Shown one piece after another: positions 46,483 through 58,720 of a DNA stretch of 64,000 nucleotides (position 1 is its first letter; every line of letters begins with the position of its first letter). The DNA lies in contig JAJFPB010000007.1 in assembly GCA_020881915.1 (NCBI GenBank), positions 1,612,001 to 1,676,000 of the forward strand, given 5' to 3'. Origin of the DNA: Paramyrothecium sp. XJ0827. Its lineage: Eukaryota; Ascomycota; Sordariomycetes; Hypocreales; Stachybotryaceae. The position numbers were made by a program, and so were the translations under genes. A model generated the notes under the pieces. That model had not been told where the DNA came from. It was given only the letters and a program-made list of their open reading frames with translations, and searched no databases.

Positions 46483-49400
46483 GCCCAGAGACAATCTCGC
46501 ATCTTTGGAAGAGCCCGAATTCTCAACGAAGTCCATCCAGATAAACCAGGGGGGCAAACAACAAGACCGCTACGAACATCCACCGAGGGTCACCGCCATT
46601 ATGGTTACCGAGCGAGCGCCGCCCAAGGCGCCGCTACAGTCCATTAGTCCCAACGAAGACACTGCGAAGCGAGAGAAGTCACCAGAGAGCGATTCGGACG
46701 TGACCGAGCTGCTGCGCGGATGGTCGTCAATCAAAGCAAGCGCCCGGCAAGGGTTCGGCGGGCCTCCACCGCATTCCGAGTCCTCTTCGTCGTCACAGGC
46801 AGGCCGACCTGTGGCGTCGGGGCATCCGCCGAAGATGATCTCGTCTCGTAAGCAGAAGGCGGGAGGCGGCATCTTCATAAAACAGAGAACCCATCCAGAA
46901 TTCCACCTCGACACAAGAGTATCGGGACCCAGGCCGCCGACGTACCAAGACCGCAGACCGCCGCCGATGCCGACATACAGCTCGATTGCGTCAGTTGCTT
47001 CGACGGCGCGTCACAACGAAGAGGTGTTTTACACGGATCCCGCGAAGGCGAATGCTGACTTGAAAGCACTGCTTGAGGGTGGTATGGAGGAAGACGATGA
47101 GGAGGAATCGCCACCAACAAAAGAAACACCAGAAGCTGAAGCGAATGCGGCTCCGGTCAAGGCCGAGAATAACCCCAAAGATGGAACTGTGGAGGGCCTC
47201 AAGGTCAAGCTTCTCCCACATCAGGTGGAGGGCGTGCAGTGGATGCGCGGCCGAGAGCTTGGTCCCGTGAAGCGAGGCAAGGTTCCCAAAGGAGGGCTCT
47301 TAGCCGACGACATGGGCTTGGGAAAGACTCTACAAACAGTGTCTTTGATTCTGACGAACCAGAAGCCCCCGAAAGACTCGCCGAAATGGAAGAAGCAATT
47401 CGAGACCGTAAACAAAACCACGCTCGTCGTGGCACCATTGGCCCTGATTCGCCAATGGGAACATGAAATCAAGGACAAGGTCGAGAAGAGCCACGGGCTC
47501 AAGGTTCTAGTCCATCACGGTCCGCAACGCACAAAAAGCTTCAAGGAGCTGGCCCTCTACGACGTTGTTATCACGACCTACCAGATCCTAGTTTCCGAGC
47601 ACGGTGCATCCTCCGATGCGCCCGATGGCCTGAAGGCTGGCTGCTTTGGTCTACATTGGTGGCGAGTAGTCCTGGACGAGGCGCACACAATCAAGAACCG
47701 CAACGCAAAAGCCACTAAAGCCTGCTACGCCTTGCGCTCAGAGTATCGATGGTGCTTGTCCGGTACACCGATGCAGAACAATCTGGACGAACTCCAGTCG
47801 CTTGTCAAGTTCCTCCGTATTAAACCCTATGACGACCTGAAGGAGTGGAAGGAACAGATCGACAAACCACTGAAGGCGGGCAAGGGACATGTAGCCATCC
47901 GCAGACTTCATACTCTCTTGCGCTGCTTCATGAAGCGACGCACCAAGGAGATCCTGAAAGAAGCCGGCGCGCTCAACCCCGGCGGCAAGCCATCTGCCGA
48001 GGGTGAGGCTTCTACCACCGGCTTCAAGGTCACAGAGCGTAAAGTCGTTACCGTGGCCGCTGAGCTATCCGCTGCAGAGCGCAGGTTTTACGACCGACTC
48101 GAGGCGCGTGCTGATCGCAGTATGGAGATGATGATGACCAACAAAGTCAACTATGCTAGCGCCTTCACATTACTACTACGTCTCCGGCAGACGTGTAACC
48201 ACCCAAAGCTGGTGGAGGGCAAACTTGAGAAGGACAAGGACGCCTTTTCGACAGACACTAGTCGTAAGCCTCAAGACCTCAACGTCGATGCCATGGCAGA
48301 TATGTTCGCCGGCATGGGCCTTACATCAAAGAGTTGCGGCATCTGTGGCCGATCATTGGGCCGGGATCAAATTAACAAAGGCGTCGAAACGTGCTTGGAC
48401 TGTGAGGCTGACCTGAGGGAGTTTGACAGCCAAGACAAGGTGGTTAAGACTCCAAAGAAGAAGTCCAAAGTGAAGAAAGTTGAGCGGGATGCGCAAATTA
48501 AAACCACACCCCAGCCGGCGAAAGCTGCTCGTCGTCCTCGGAACCGCAAAGCAGTCATTGATAGCGATGACGAGGACGACGAAGAGGGCAGCTGGCTCGT
48601 ACCCGAAGACGAACGCGGTCAACTGAAGCTGGGCAAGGCCGGGGGTGAGGAAGACGAGAATGCAGAGGGTGGTGGTGACTGGATCGGCTCGGACGACTCA
48701 GACGAGGACACAACGAACCAGGACCACAGCAATCTGAGCAGTTTTATTGTCGACGATGAGGTTGCAAAGAAGGAGCCTGGTTACAAGTCTGCTGATGAAG
48801 CCGCCGACGATGACTCGTTGCTATCAATTTCCGCTCTAACAAAGCAGTTAGCTTCTCAAACACTAAACGATCCTGAAGGTGAAGAACCGTCGCAGGTTTC
48901 CACTGATACCAGTGACGACACCGAGGAAGACAGCACCCAAATCAGCGATGCATCACAGCACGAATCGGGCTCGGAGGACGCCGACTCAGAGCTTGACGCC
49001 GATCTTGAGCGTGCTCCTCGATTAGGTGCCGCCTCCCGTGTTGTGGCATCATCCAAGATTCGGGAGCTTCTCAGGATACTGCACCGCGAGGTGCGCGAGC
49101 ACAAGTTCATTGTCTTTTCACAGTTCACGTCGATGCTTGACCTCGTCGAACCCTTCTTGAACGACGAGGGCCTAGCGTATACGCGCTACGATGGTAGCAT
49201 GAAGAACGATGCTAGAGAAGAGAGCCTGCGCAGACTTCGGGAAGACGCAGATACACGTATTTTGCTGTGTAGTCTGAAGTGCGGTAGCCTAGGCTTGAAC
49301 CTCACGGCGGCTACCAGAGTCGTCATCCTGGAGCCATTCTGGAATCCGGTATGTTATTGAGTGAGCCAACTACTATAGCGCAGCTTTTCTGACACCACCT

Positions 49401-49789
49401 TACAGTTTGTCGAGGAACAGGCCATTGACCGTGTCCACCGACTCACCCAGACCATCGACGTCATCATTTACAAGCTCACCGTGACGAACACGGTCGAAGA
49501 GCGTATCATCGCCCTGCAGGACAAGAAGCGCGAACTGGCAGAGCAGACCATCGAGGGCGGCGCGCGCAAGGCCGCCCTCAAGCTCGGCCTGAACGAAATC
49601 ATCGACCTCTTCAAGCCGGGCTACAACGGTGGCGGCGGTGCCGAGGACGGCGCGGCGGCGGACCGCAGCATCGTGAGCGTCAGCAGCATGGCGAGCAGGC
49701 GGAGCACCGGCGAGGACAGGCCCGGAAGGGAGAGGAAGAAATTGGGCGTGCAGAGGCAGGAGAGCAGCGTGTACGGGAGGCGGTGGTAA
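46433..49789 (+). CDS. SNF2-family DNA-dependent ATPase (Rad5/Rad16/Uls1 group)
   Basis: Predicted 1099-residue chromatin or DNA-repair ATPase. Exons are 46433-49348 and 49406-49789. After a disordered N-terminus comes LLPHQVEGVQWM, the Walker A block DDMGLGKT (292-299), VVAPLALIRQWEHE, DEAH at 415-418 and SGTPMQNN. The second lobe has FIVFSQFTSMLDLVEPFL, YDGSM, LNLTAATRVVILEPFWNP and, across the intron, EEQAIDRVHRLTQT. Between the lobes lies a four-cysteine element, C635-x2-C638 and C654-x2-C657, where Rad5/Rad16/Uls1 proteins carry a RING finger. A long acidic Ser/Asp-rich stretch follows it. Family placement is secure; the exact orthologue (for example fission yeast Rrp1/Rrp2 or budding yeast Uls1) is not. 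Confidence 0.9.
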
Positions 49790-50364
49790 CGGCATAGACA
49801 GCAAGCTGGATGAGCCCCGTTCTTTGGGCTTCTAGACGAGTGACGATTTGTACATGAGAGGACCACGGAACACGGAGTTTTGTAGAGATGTTTGGTTTTT
49901 GCGTTGTTAAGGGGCGCTGGATATCGCCATTGCGCGGAGGCACGAATACACTCTTATAGATCTGAGAAAGCCTTGGGCCTGTGTTGTGCTTACAAGTGTA
50001 AAAGGGGGTACAAGACTCATGAGCTGGGCATCTCAACTTTCGGCGGACGTGATGGTAGACAGACACGAGAACATGCAGCATTCACAAAGCCAAGGGGGAA
50101 AGCGATGAGCATATTATGCAGCAGATGCAAGACCATTGCTAAATTCGAAAAGAAGACTGATTTCATGCTACTCATCAAGCGATGAAGTCAGAAAGGCGCA
50201 TGCTTCCTATTGTGTTACGGGCCCTCACTTCGCTCCCTACATGACACGCGCGGTCTTAAGACAATACTATCAAGGGCTCCCCCGTCCAACTCAGCGACTG
50301 GCAGCTCGCTGGAGCCCCGCCCTACGTACCCAATCTCTTTTGCACAACCTCCGTGATCAATTAC
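49790..50364. other. convergent 3' region
   Basis: About 575 bases between the facing stop codons of the SNF2 gene and HSE1. No gene or strong structure is visible. Confidence 0.55.
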
Positions 50365-52650
50365 TTAATAGCCCCCGCCAGAGCGGTAGTAGTCATTCGG
50401 CGCCGGGGCGCTGGGTCCGTCCTCGCTTGGGGGCATATACGGCTTGTACTGCGGCGGACCGCCGCCCGCTTGGCTTGGAAGTCCGTGCCGGGAGTCCAGC
50501 GGAGGACTGGAGATGTTGAGCGGGGCGGGAGCCAGAGGGTCGTGGGGTGGTTGAGGGGCTTGACCGATGGGCACCGGGGGAGGCGCCTGGGTGGGAGGGT
50601 TGTAGCTCTGGTACTGGGGTTGGTGGCCGTAGGGCCCAGGAGGAGCGTTGGGGTTCCTCGAGTCCGGGTCGTCTTGTGAGTAGGCGGAGCTTGCGAAGGT
50701 GGCTGCCGAGGCGGGGTCGTGGGGGGCGATGGGAGAGTCGTAGACCGATGTGGCCAGTTCCTGGGCGCCATAGGTGCTTTGTGGGCGCTGCTGGCCCGGC
50801 GGCGCTTGAGAGTAGCTGTCGGTGTTGGGGTTCTGAGGAGGAGGCTGCGAGTAAGGGGTATAGTTCTGGGCAGGCGGAGATGTGTTCAAGGGTGCGGGTG
50901 GGTTTCCGCCGGAGGGAAGCCTAGTGTCTCGTGGAGGGTACTGTTGAGCTCCAGGCTGTTGGCCCAGCGCTCCGTGAGATGGAACCTCGGCCCCAGCAAC
51001 GTAGAAGGGTGCAGGTGTAGGTTGATTCGGAGGCGCAAAGTTGGGCGGTGGAGAGGATGTCTGGTATTGAGGTCGGTCTGAACATACCGAGTCAGCGATG
51101 TCTCGTATCAAGTCATAAATGCCTGCTTTGAGTCTTACCTTGAGGACCAGGAGTGTAATATCTTTGGTTGTCCTGCTGGGGCGGTGGGCCTTGCGGAGGG
51201 TAAGCTGGGCCAGGAGCGCCATACCCTCCCTGGCCTGGAATCGCCGGACGCATGGCGTACTGGTGGTAGTTGTGTTGAGGAGGGTGCGACATGGACGACT
51301 CTAATAACGCTTCGTAGTCGCGGCGGGCTTTGATGAACTTTTCGTTCAATTGTGTGAAATCATCTGTTACACGTCAGCATCTGGTATGTTGGCATATTGC
51401 TGCTAGGTGAGCTCCGTACCCTTCTTCTGTGAGTATTTCTCGATGAGCTTGATTAGCTTGGGTCGAATAGCCAAGGTCTGGTGGTAGAGTTTCTAAACAT
51501 GATTAGCATCATTGCTGCAAATGAGGCAGGCATACGCACCGAAATCTCTTCGTTGTCCTCCTCTCGTGGAGCCGTGTTTGAGGCACTCAGCAGAGTCAAC
51601 AGCTTCTCGACGTTCTTGATTTCAGCAAAAACCTCGGCTTCCATCTGCACTTCGCGCTGAAGCTCCTCCGGCGTGGGGTCCGTCAGCTTCTCGACATAAT
51701 TCAGCGGGAATATGCCTGTCTTGCCCCTGAGAGAGCCACGCCACCAGTCCTTGTAGACACTCTCCAACACGGCAATAACGTCGCCCTTCTTGAACTCGAG
51801 CTCCTCGGCCTCCGTGGAGGTGAAGTCGTACAGCGCGCGCACGCGGCTCACCGTGGCAGCGGTCGTACCGGCGGGCACGACAGGCGCCGGAGAAGCGTCT
51901 TGCTGCCCGCTCGGGCCGGCCTGGGAACTTGACGCGGCCGGCGTCGACTTCTTGCGCTCCTCATCCTGCAAGCTCAGCTTCAGAGCCATCTGGAGCTCGT
52001 CGTCCTCTTTCTGCCTGTCGGCGTCGGTGAGACCCTGCTTCTGTGGGGCGCTGGGGGCTTGTAGGGTGGGGTTCGTCTGCTTGAGGCGGTAGTATGCGTC
52101 GTACATGATGCCGAGCTCGGCGTCCTTGCTGAACATGTCGCTCCAGTCCTTCATCTTCTCGAGGATCTTAGCCTTGACCTGGTTGTGGGTGTTCCGGTCG
52201 TTGGCGAGCTTGAGAAGAGCATCGGTGAATGCGCGGCTGGAGACCTCACGGTGCATATTCCTGCCGCAGTTTTGGCACAAAGCGTGGGCGAGCTAGGCAA
52301 AAGGAGGCGCTGTCAGTCCGTTGTCGTCGTCGTCGCGTGACTCGTGAAAGGAAGTGGACTTCATACCTCCAGTGTGTAAAGCTGAACGTTAGCATTGCGG
52401 TGAGCCAGTCGCTTAATCATGCTCTGTACGGCTTCCTTGGGGCCATTTGGGTCGCTGGAAACCTTGTCGCAGACCTCGATGATGGCGCCCCAGTCCTCGG
52501 AAGTAAGGTTCTCGTCTGTCGCCTTGGCTAGTAGAAGGTCAGTCATGTCGAAATGTCAGGCGGCTCTCTGGTTTCCGCCGTTGGGATTCCAACAAGAGAA
52601 GACGAACCGATGACATCGTCAAAGGGCCCAGCTGCAGCAGCTCGAAACAT
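50365..52650 (-). CDS. hse1: HSE1, ESCRT-0 subunit (STAM-like)
   Basis: Predicted 655-residue endosomal sorting protein that works with Vps27 to collect ubiquitinated cargo for the multivesicular body. Exons (minus strand) are 52650-52608, 52527-52367, 52292-51540, 51492-51420, 51363-51139 and 51077-50365. Order of domains: an N-terminal VHS domain (MFRAAAAGPFDDVIAKATDE to about residue 140), a ubiquitin-interacting motif (EDDELQMALKLSLQDEE, about 163-179), an SH3 domain (RVRALYDFTS to PLNYVEKL, about 218-270) and a GAT-like helical region (VEKLLTLLS, DDFTQLNEKFIKARRDYEAL). A long Pro/Gln/Tyr-rich tail follows. This is the standard Hse1 plan. The first exon of 43 bases is needed to reach the family-typical start. 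Confidence 0.95.
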
Positions 52651-53740
52651 GGCGGGCTATGACGTTGGGTGCGGCTCGGCGCGGGCAGGCAGAGCTGTCG
52701 TCTCTCGTGCGCGGCGGCGGTCCTTGTCGAGCCGTGAGCAGGGGGGATGTATATGTGCGGCGAAGTGGTCGGTGGACGCCCGTCGGGGAGAGAGAAGTAG
52801 GACAAGTTTTGAGGAGAAAGATGAAGAATGAGAGGAGAGCGGGAGAGCGAGTGATCTTGGCTCTTTAGGTAAGGTAGGTAGGTGGATTAAAGATGGTGGT
52901 AGCTGGCACCTTACCTTAGGCTGCTGCTATACTGTTACTGCTACTCTGGACATGCGGTGCGGTGCGGTACCTCGTGCTTGCTTCGTCTTTAGCGCAGAAG
53001 CTCCCGCGTCATCCAAACGTGGGGCTGAGCTCGGAGTTCGCCATGCTCTTACGTATTGCGCCTCGCGCGCCACGTACCAGCCAGCCAATCGACCGCATCG
53101 CACGCATCAGCCACACCTCGCACAACCAACACCTTGTTCTGAAGACCTTACCTTACCAGGATCTTACTTGGTACTACTCTTCATCATCGTCGCAACCTCG
53201 CTCGGCACTCGGCGCCATTCGCGACTTGACTTCGTCTTGGTTTCTTTCATTTAGATGACTCGCTACTCGCCACCATGCTATACATGTCCACAATGTATGT
53301 GAATAGCTCATGCCGCTGCTATGATCAAGGGTATGCAACTCGTCCGGCCTCTATACAAAGCACTCCCGGATTTGGACCCTCACCTCCGGTCCGATCGTGA
53401 AGTGTGCGCCGTCGTTGCCGTGCCCAATGCTTCCTCGGATACACCGCCCGTCTTTCCATTCTCTTGTGGTCCTTCCCAAATCCTCCCAATAGCCAATGAT
53501 AATATAGAAGAAAGATGATAAGAAAAAACGATGAATGGAAAGAAAAGCAAGAGTCAACGCCAAGTAACACCGCAGACATCCTGGGCTTCCCTTCTACCTA
53601 CAGCAGGAAGCCCCTCATGATTGCTGACGGCTCAAACCAACATGAGCCTTACTCCTCGTAACTAAACACCCAGGAGAAGCTTTCTTCAAAAAAAATTCAA
53701 AAAAAAAAAAGCCTACATCGTTTTAGAATCTCTCCTGACC
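52651..53740. other. intergenic region between HSE1 and ATG13
   Basis: About 1.1 kb holding the HSE1 promoter and the 3' end of ATG13. It contains a TTAGGTAAGGTAGGTAGG / CACCTTACCTTAGG pair at 52865-52920, a CCTTACCTTACC run near 53150 and A-runs near 53690. No supportable gene. Confidence 0.6.
52865..52920. repeat. inverted TACCTTACC motif pair
   Basis: TTAGGTAAGGTAGGTAGG on the left and CACCTTACCTTAGG on the right are rough inverted copies about 25 bases apart. They lie about 215-270 bases upstream of the HSE1 start. Confidence 0.65.
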
Positions 53741-56659
53741 TTACCAACCCCGGCGAGTGGTGCCTCTCATCTCCGTTCCGGCTCTGTCGCTGCCGGCATG
53801 ACCGCCGCCTCGGCCCTCTTCGAGACTTCGTCGACTTTGTGCATCCATCTCCGACAGATCGAATACCAAGGGTTCCTCGCCCACGGATTCATCATCTCCA
53901 CGAGGACCAAGTCTGCTCAATGAACCACCAAAACTGCCTCGGGAGGACTGCGGAGGCGTAGGCCTCCGGCCGGCTGCCGCCATCCCCATGTAGCGTCGTC
54001 TTCCAAACGGGGAGCTTGATTGCACTGTGGGTATAAGGCCATCTGGTGGATTATCCTCCGACGAACCTCGCAGCATGGCTTCCGAGGGCTGTGAAATGGG
54101 TATCTCGGCTGCGCGTCGGAGACTACTCGGCAGGCTGTCCCGTACCGTAGACTCCTCCTCTAGCTGCAAGCGGCGGTTCGGCAGTACGTTTGTTGTGGGC
54201 TCCCGATCGTCCGCGCCTAGGCTAATGCTTCGATGCGCCCCGAACGCCAGCTCTGTATCGTCGTCCTCGATCATCGCCCTGGACTGCTGCGCGACAGAGC
54301 TTGCGCGCCGCTGATAAGAGCCGGGACGTGGCGATAGTGGTATGTCAATGGCGGTAGTGCCATCTTGTGTAATCGTGCTCTCCCTGCTCGCTTCTGGGAC
54401 CACAGCTTGTGCCCGTCCCTGTCTTGCCGTTATCCGACCTTGTTGAGGAGGATAATCAATAATTGAATTCTCACTCAAACGTGATGGAATAGCGGGCGTA
54501 TGCGGCGTATGCGGCGACAGAGGCTTTCCAGGACTGGACGATGCAGATAGTGAAGCCGGTGCAACCATCCCCGGCACGCTCGTCAATTGTCGACTCGATG
54601 AACTTGAAGAACGATGCATCTGCACCGAGGATGTCATAGAGTCAGTTAGGGCATTGTTGGACTCTTTCATCATGTGGAATTTAGACAATTGGGCGACAGT
54701 GCGATTAGTGGCCGACTCGCCTCGCTTGGAGCCTTCAAAGCTCTTCAACGTCTTCTTGCTGTCCAATACTTTGAGAAAGTCTTCAATGGTGTTGTCGCCT
54801 TCTTCGGCACCAACAGAGCCTGAGCTGGCAGCGTCGGTCTCGGCAAGCAAACCAGAGCCAGGTTGTGCAACCGACGAGGCAAGGCTCTGCCTTCCGCTGC
54901 TCCCCTGCTCGTCGTCGCCTGCCCGGCTTGCCCCTCCAAATGACAGCCGCCCTCGCCGGTGTGTAAAACTGCTGCTGTATCTGCTCGTTGAGGCCGGGCG
55001 TGGCGAGCTTGGGACTGCCATCTCCGTACTCGGTGCCGGCGGTCCACCCCGCAATGAAGCCGGCATACCGGCTGTTAATGAAGTACGGTTTCGAGGCTGC
55101 TGCAGGGAGGGCACTGCTGCAAGTCTGCTCAGGGAATGGGGAGATGCAGGCGACTCTGAGTCAGTTTGCCGAGGGATCGGCGAGCCGGATAGAGAGCCAG
55201 CCTTGAAAGGCTGGAATGATGTCGAGAGCCTCCTTGCGGTCGCATCCCCTGTGCGCAAGGGTGGGCGAGCCACGGAAGATTGCCGCGAGATGGGTAATGA
55301 ATGGGGGACTTCGATATCAGTATTCGTCGGCACAGACCCTGGAGGTGAGCTTGTGTCAGATCCTGGCGGCCTGACGGACCGCAAAGCGGACATTGGGCTT
55401 GTTCCTAGAGGGACGTCTCCATGAAAGGTCGAAAGACTTCCATAAGTCGGATGAAGGTCTCGCGGATCTACTCGCTGACGTACTTCACGTAGAGAACCAA
55501 TTTCCATCGCTGTTCCACGCTGCTTGTCGGAACCTTGCGGTATTGACGGCTTAAAGAAATTTTCATCAACACCCATAAATCGAGAGCTCAGAAGCGCCTC
55601 CGAATCGTCTACTCGAAAGGTGCAGTTGTTCCGGTACGTCACCGAGGTGCTAAGCCGGCCGACAGGGACCTCAAGATCACCAAACATGTATTCAGTAACC
55701 GGATCTCGTCGTCCATCGACGGGGTGTCGGAGTAAGTCGAAACCGTCGCTCCTGCTTCCTGATAATCGCACGCGACACCTCGGTGTCAGAGCTGATAGTG
55801 TTGCAGTTGCGGCACTTCGGCTGGCAAACTTCCAGGCTGGCAAGAGCCTGGTTGTTATGAATAGTGAGCGGAAGAAGACGATGGCCTTTTTGTAGACAGT
55901 AGGCAAGATTGGCCCAAAATCATCAGAGGGGATGCTGTTGGCCGTCTTTAGTTCGACTCTCCATCTCTCTAGGATCACCTCTGTGATTTTCTTGGAATCG
56001 CCTTGGACGTAGCTTCCATCGGAGGACGCAGAGGCGTTGAGTTGCTCCATGACGTCCCAGCGCTTCCCATCGTCGTCCAAAATGACCAAGCTCTGGGTGT
56101 CTTTGAGATTGGCAATATCGAGGTAAACTTCTATGACCATCGACGGGGGTTGGTTTTCCAAGCTCCCGCAGTTCTTCCAAACCTTCAATTCCTCCCGGAA
56201 ATCGTCAATCTCGTCCGTCTCTATTTGATACTGCAGTGATGTCTTAGCCGATGATTCTTGTAAGCACGGGTGGCAACTTACCCATTTGTTGACCTTCCGC
56301 TGCCCGCTGGCATTGCGGGCGGGTTTCACTTTCATGCGAGAGTCTAATATCAGCGCAGCGGCTTTGCTATAGAAATTCTTTCCATCATGTCAGCTTCAGT
56401 CTTTGAAGCGGCCGGCTCTGACTTATTGACGTACTTGTATGATTTGGTCCAGTTTCTTCACGGATTCGGCAGGCGGGGCTGCCGCTGAAACCGACTCGGC
56501 GGTTGGCGACCCGACGCCATCTCTTCCAGCGACATTGGATCCGGCTCGCTGTCGGGCTACCGGGGTGGCTTCCCTGGGATTGTTGGTTCTTGTAGGATTG
56601 GTTTGGGGGGCTGATGCCGGAGACGAGACCCTCGGCGAGGCGCGAACTTGCTGATGCAT
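53741..56659 (-). CDS. atg13: ATG13, regulatory subunit of the Atg1 autophagy-initiation kinase complex
   Basis: Predicted 936-residue protein that bridges Atg1 and Atg17 at the start of autophagy and is controlled by TOR phosphorylation in known fungi. Exons (minus strand) are 56659-56435, 56377-56282 and 56230-53741. The HORMA region starts at about residue 65 (VKKLDQIIQNFYSKAAALIL, VNKWYQIETDE, PPSMVIEVYLDI, RWDVMEQL) and runs to about 280. The rest is Ser/Pro/Arg-rich and disordered. It includes a conserved DNTIEDFLKVLDSKKTLKSF segment, a probable Atg1-binding part, and the closing EEPLVFDLSEMD block seen in filamentous fungi. Intron 2 is 51 bases and has no stop, so a gene caller could read through it wrongly. 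Confidence 0.94.
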
Positions 56660-58720
56660 CTTCTGTGGAGTACGAGAGCCGATGGGCGATGGACGGTTGC
56701 GAGTTGTTCGTACGGGGCTTGATTATGGATGAAACGAGAGATCGGTCGAGGAAATGGTATGCTCATCCATCGTCAAAGGGTGCATCTATCGGCTCGAGGA
56801 AACAATGGTGATGGGCCTTCCAAAGGGGAATAGAAAAGTCCCCCGAGGGCCAGTTTCTGTGCCGAAACCGTGAAACGGGTCACGGGATTAAAGGTTATTC
56901 ATGCCAAAAAGGAAAGCTGGGCCGCGAGACCAAAGGCACATAAATATGCCAACCCTTGTGGAAGCTGGCAGCGCGGACGCACAAGAGCGGTGACACTTAT
57001 CGCAGGCCTGGCGGATACCGAGTCCGGCTGATTCGTTAGCTGGCCGGCTATCCTGATGACAAGCGGCGGTTTCGTTATAGGTGCGGCGATGGCAGGCAAA
57101 GCAGCATCAGTCGTCGCAGGTCGTGGCGGCCTCGTGATCGCAGTTCAGCAAGGTAGAGGTCAGAACGTCATCGGCCAGATGCACTGGGTGCAGCGTCGCA
57201 GATAAGGTACCTCGGGCTACGGCAAGGGACAAGGCTGGATGGGAAGCGATGTGATGGCGAAAAAAATAAATAGGGACGAGCAGCCAGGCGAGCAAAAGAT
57301 GTCTAGGACCGGCCTGCACTTTTCCAAAATAAAATAAAAAGGCAAACACAGCAGAGGGCACGACGGGATGATGCAGGACAAGGCGTAGCCAGAAGGCAAA
57401 GCTGCAGGAAGACGGACGGGTCGCATGCGGTCAGAGCAGGTACCTACTTCGCCTTGACTTGAGGTACCTTATTCTCCTGCACGGTAGAGTGGAGTGGAGC
57501 ACGATGCGGTGCAGGTGCGGTTGCAGGGGACCAACGACGACGACAACGACAGCGATAGCGCCAGCGCCAGCGCCGGTGCCAGTGCCAGCGCAACCACCAA
57601 CACAAGCACCAGAAGCCAAAACAGGCCGAGGAGCAGGGCGGGCGGGCGAGGTACGTACCCCCGGACGTCGCAGTCATCGCCAGCCTCGGTGATGTGATTT
57701 GGCTTGGACTGGACATGACCCAGACTTGACCTGATTCGATCTGTACGGTCAACAAGAAATGGCCAAAGCGCCCATGCCGATGCAGTGCACCTTGTTGGAC
57801 ACACACACACGCACGCTCTCGTCTACCTTGCCTTGCTATGTCGTCTCCCTTGCCTGCCCTGGCCAAGGGCCTCCACACTGCAGCGTTATCGGCTGGACTC
57901 CACCACTATCTGCTGACTCATGCTAGGACTTGGGGATCTGTCCGGTGGAGTGAGTGGATGAGGGAGGAGTCGGGGAAGGGGGACGGACGCCTCTCCCCAT
58001 AATCCCGTAACCGCTGACTGTATCAAAGGCGTACCTAGATAGGTATCTTATCACCATCTCGAGCGTTGTGGGGGTCCCGTGTCTGCCTGGCTCCGACGAG
58101 TCATCCAGCCGATTCCCTTGACACAGAACCATCTGCAATGCTACCATTGGGGCTGCAGATCCCGGCTTCAAAGTCCTAAAATCACAGCCTCATCACAATG
58201 GGGCCCGGCGACCCACCTCGATGCCAGCATTGAGGGAGTCGACCTCTCGGTTCGGCTCGTTGTGCTTGGATGGACTGTCTATCCAGGTCCCTTGCCGCCT
58301 CGTTCCTGGTGAATGAGTCAAGCGCCGGGTTGAACTACGTAGCGGCGTCAAATTGTGCTTCCGACGCAGCAGTGCAAAAAAACAAAAAAGCAGCTCTACC
58401 GAACTTGAGGTTCTCGGGTCTTCTTGCGTAGCTGCACGAGCATGCAAGTTCCAGATTCGTATGAGACATTGTTCTTATGGCTGCTTGTAGCAGAGGGGTC
58501 CAAGGCGCTTTAAACGGTTCATATCTACTTCTGATCTCCAATTAAAATGGAAGGCTTCCAAGTTGCCAAGAAAGTCCTGAAAGACAAGTCTACCAAGCTA
58601 ATGCAATTCACCACAACGCCATTCTCCTTACATAGTCCCCTGTTTTCCGCGGATGGATGATGCTTGCCCCGTTTGGCCAATGGGAATCGAGCCTATAAGT
58701 GTTTCAACGCCTTGAATAAA
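56660..58720. other. 2 kb gene-free stretch
   Basis: It lies between the ATG13 start and the stop of the IBTK-like gene, both on the minus strand. It contains GGTACC/TACCT clusters at about 57205, 57439-57471 and 57650, a GCCAGC-type repeat near 57555-57600 and a CCTTGCCTTG motif at about 57826. No supportable gene. Much of it is probably ATG13 promoter. Confidence 0.55.
57439..57471. repeat. GGTACCT motif pair
   Basis: GGTACCTACTT and GAGGTACCTTA lie within 33 bases upstream of ATG13, matching the motif family seen elsewhere in gene-free DNA here. Confidence 0.7.
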
